DNA from: Campylobacterota bacterium
GTDB taxonomy: Bacteria > Campylobacterota > Campylobacteria > Campylobacterales > JALSKU01
Direction: 5' to 3'
Assembly: GCA_013153915.1 (NCBI GenBank)
Contig: JAADDL010000024.1
Span: 1-7,585, forward strand
Length of the DNA: 7,585 nt
Below are positions 6,359-7,585 of this stretch, one piece after another. How positions within the stretch are numbered: the first letter of the stretch is position 1; every line of letters begins with the position of its first letter. The notes under the pieces were generated by a model. That model saw nothing but the letters and a program-made list of their open reading frames with translations, was not told the origin of the DNA and did not search any database. The translations under genes were made by a program, and so were the position numbers.

Positions 6359-6387
6359 CCCAAAATTACACATATATAGGATAATCG

Positions 6388-7585
6388 ATGATTACATGGA
6401 TGCAAAAACACAGAAAATACCTTGTTATCACTATTTGGATAAGCACTATCGCTTTTGTTGGAGCAGGGTTTGTAGGCTGGGGAGCTTACAACTACAACCT
6501 TGACAGAGCCGGAGCCGTAGCAAAAGTAGGAAAGATAAAAATAACCCTTCAAGAGTTAAATCAAGCTTATACAAATATATACAACTACTATCAAGAGCAA
6601 TCAAAAGGTACTTTTACCAAAGAGCAAGCCGATAAGATGGGGTTAAAAGATATAGCTTTAGCACAACTTGTTAACGAATCTTTAAAGTTAAATTATGCAA
6701 AAGATCTTGGCTTGGAAACGCTTGATGACGAGGTGGAAAAAGCGCTTGAAAATACAAAAGCTTTTCAAAAAGGCGGGGTTTTTGATAAAGACCAATATTA
6801 TAGAGTTTTAAAAAATATCCAAATGACTCCGAAAGAGTATGAAGAATCGTTAAGAAAAGAGATAACCTTACAAAAATTAGCCAACATCTTAAAACTTCCT
6901 ACGACTCCTTTGGAGATAGAAACTTTAGGGGCTTCTATATTTATGCAAGATAAACTTGCAATCAAAATAGTGAGAGTTAATGATGATGATTTAAAAGTCG
7001 ATGAGAATGAGTTGAAAAAGTTTTGGGAAAAGCATAAGAAAAGCTATTTGACGAAAAAGTCTTATCTTTTATCCATCATAAAAGTTCCGGTCGCATTTAT
7101 ACAAGTGGATGAGAATGAAACAAAAGAGTATTACACCAAAAAAAGATACAACTATACGGACAAAGACGGCAAGATAGAATCATACGAACAGGCAAAAGAT
7201 AGAGTTATTCAAGACTTAAAATTTAAAAAAGGTAAAACTTTTGCTCTCAAGAAATATTTAGCCTTCAAAAAAGGAAAAATCAAAGCCGACGAAACAAAAA
7301 CGGTTTTCATTGATGATACAAAATATCCTCAAGAGAAACTAAAAACCGCAAGCGTAGGAGATGTCTTAAAACCATTTAGATATGAGGGATTATACATAGT
7401 CGCAAAATTAGAAAAGGTAAATTTACCGAAACCTATGAGCTTTGAAGAGGCAAAAAATGAAGTTGAAAAAGAGTATAAAAAAGTTATAAGAAAAGAGATG
7501 TTGGCAAAAAAAGCAAATCAAGCTCTCAAGGATTTCAAAAATCCTACCGATATAGGCTTTATTTGTAGGGACGATATCAAAAAAG
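6388..7585 (+). CDS. PpiD/SurA-like membrane-anchored periplasmic folding factor (partial, 3' end outside window)
   Basis: 399 codons are present, open to the right edge. The N-terminus is MITWMQKHRKYLVITIWIST, with one hydrophobic helix at about 11-34 and a basic cytoplasmic start, giving an inner-membrane anchor with a periplasmic body. Residues 44-170 match the SurA/PpiD N-terminal chaperone domain: AKVGKIKITLQELNQAY, then LAQLVNESLKLNYAKDLGL, then AFQKGGVFDKDQYYRVLKN and PKEYEESLRKEI. A helical, lysine-rich part follows (200-385). The parvulin signatures (RASHIL-like start, GGDLG-like loop, FGYHII-like end) are not seen; only VGDVLKPFRYEGLYIVAKLEKV (323-344) recalls the domain's last strand, so it may act as a chaperone rather than an isomerase. 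ATG 6388 has AGGA six bases upstream (6378-6381). The N-terminus resembles C. jejuni Cj0694, which in that genome precedes ftsA-ftsZ; the same may hold here beyond the edge. Confidence 0.88.
   Translation, partial: MITWMQKHRKYLVITIWISTIAFVGAGFVGWGAYNYNLDRAGAVAKVGKIKITLQELNQAYTNIYNYYQEQSKGTFTKEQADKMGLKDIALAQLVNESLKLNYAKDLGLETLDDEVEKALENTKAFQKGGVFDKDQYYRVLKNIQMTPKEYEESLRKEITLQKLANILKLPTTPLEIETLGASIFMQDKLAIKIVRVNDDDLKVDENELKKFWEKHKKSYLTKKSYLLSIIKVPVAFIQVDENETKEYYTKKRYNYTDKDGKIESYEQAKDRVIQDLKFKKGKTFALKKYLAFKKGKIKADETKTVFIDDTKYPQEKLKTASVGDVLKPFRYEGLYIVAKLEKVNLPKPMSFEEAKNEVEKEYKKVIRKEMLAKKANQALKDFKNPTDIGFICRDDIKK

Noticed and set aside
6310..6552. N-terminal extension of bioA that would add 81 residues and start at 6552
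   Set aside because: It runs antisense through the start of the PpiD-like gene, lies upstream of the likely bioA promoter, does not resemble BioA N-termini, and the ATG at 6309 gives the expected length.

Overview
The window looks like an ordinary core-genome segment from a member of the Campylobacterota (Epsilonproteobacteria). It is A+T-rich and lysine/isoleucine-rich, genes are tightly packed, and the visible promoters are extended -10 boxes (GnTATAAT) without a clear -35. From memory, Campylobacter jejuni has the same local order: a small FtsL-like membrane protein, then rsmH (mraW), then a divergent PpiD-like gene that leads into ftsA-ftsZ. The genus cannot be fixed from this stretch.

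Layout from left to right. Positions 1-24 (minus) hold only the first eight codons of an unidentified gene, with a strong ribosome binding site, its own TATAAT box and a perfect 14-bp palindrome in front of it. Positions 65-4372 (minus) are a compact run rsmH > ftsL-like > RND transporter. RsmH methylates C1402 of 16S rRNA, the FtsL-like protein is a one-pass division protein, and the third gene is a full-length 12-helix RND pump without an adaptor or outer-membrane partner in view. Both rsmH and the ftsL-like gene start with TTG, and the two genes overlap. Positions 4454-5011 (plus) encode a 185-residue homologue of class II aldolases that has lost all three zinc-binding histidines and appears to be read from a leaderless mRNA. 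It ends tail-to-tail with bioA (5008-6309, minus; biotin synthesis), the two stop codons overlapping. Positions 6388-7585 (plus) are the first 399 codons of a PpiD/SurA-type membrane-anchored periplasmic chaperone that runs off the window.

The theme is envelope growth and division: ribosome maturation and division (rsmH, ftsL), envelope transport (RND), periplasmic folding (PpiD-like, probably just upstream of ftsA-ftsZ), with bioA and the aldolase-like gene between the two divergent halves. I see no mobile element, CRISPR array, tRNA, rRNA or prophage signature, and no strong evidence of a new multi-gene system. The items most worth following up are the zinc-less aldolase homologue with its leaderless promoter, the RND pump tied to a division operon, the PpiD-like protein without a visible parvulin motif, and the non-ATG starts in the division cluster.
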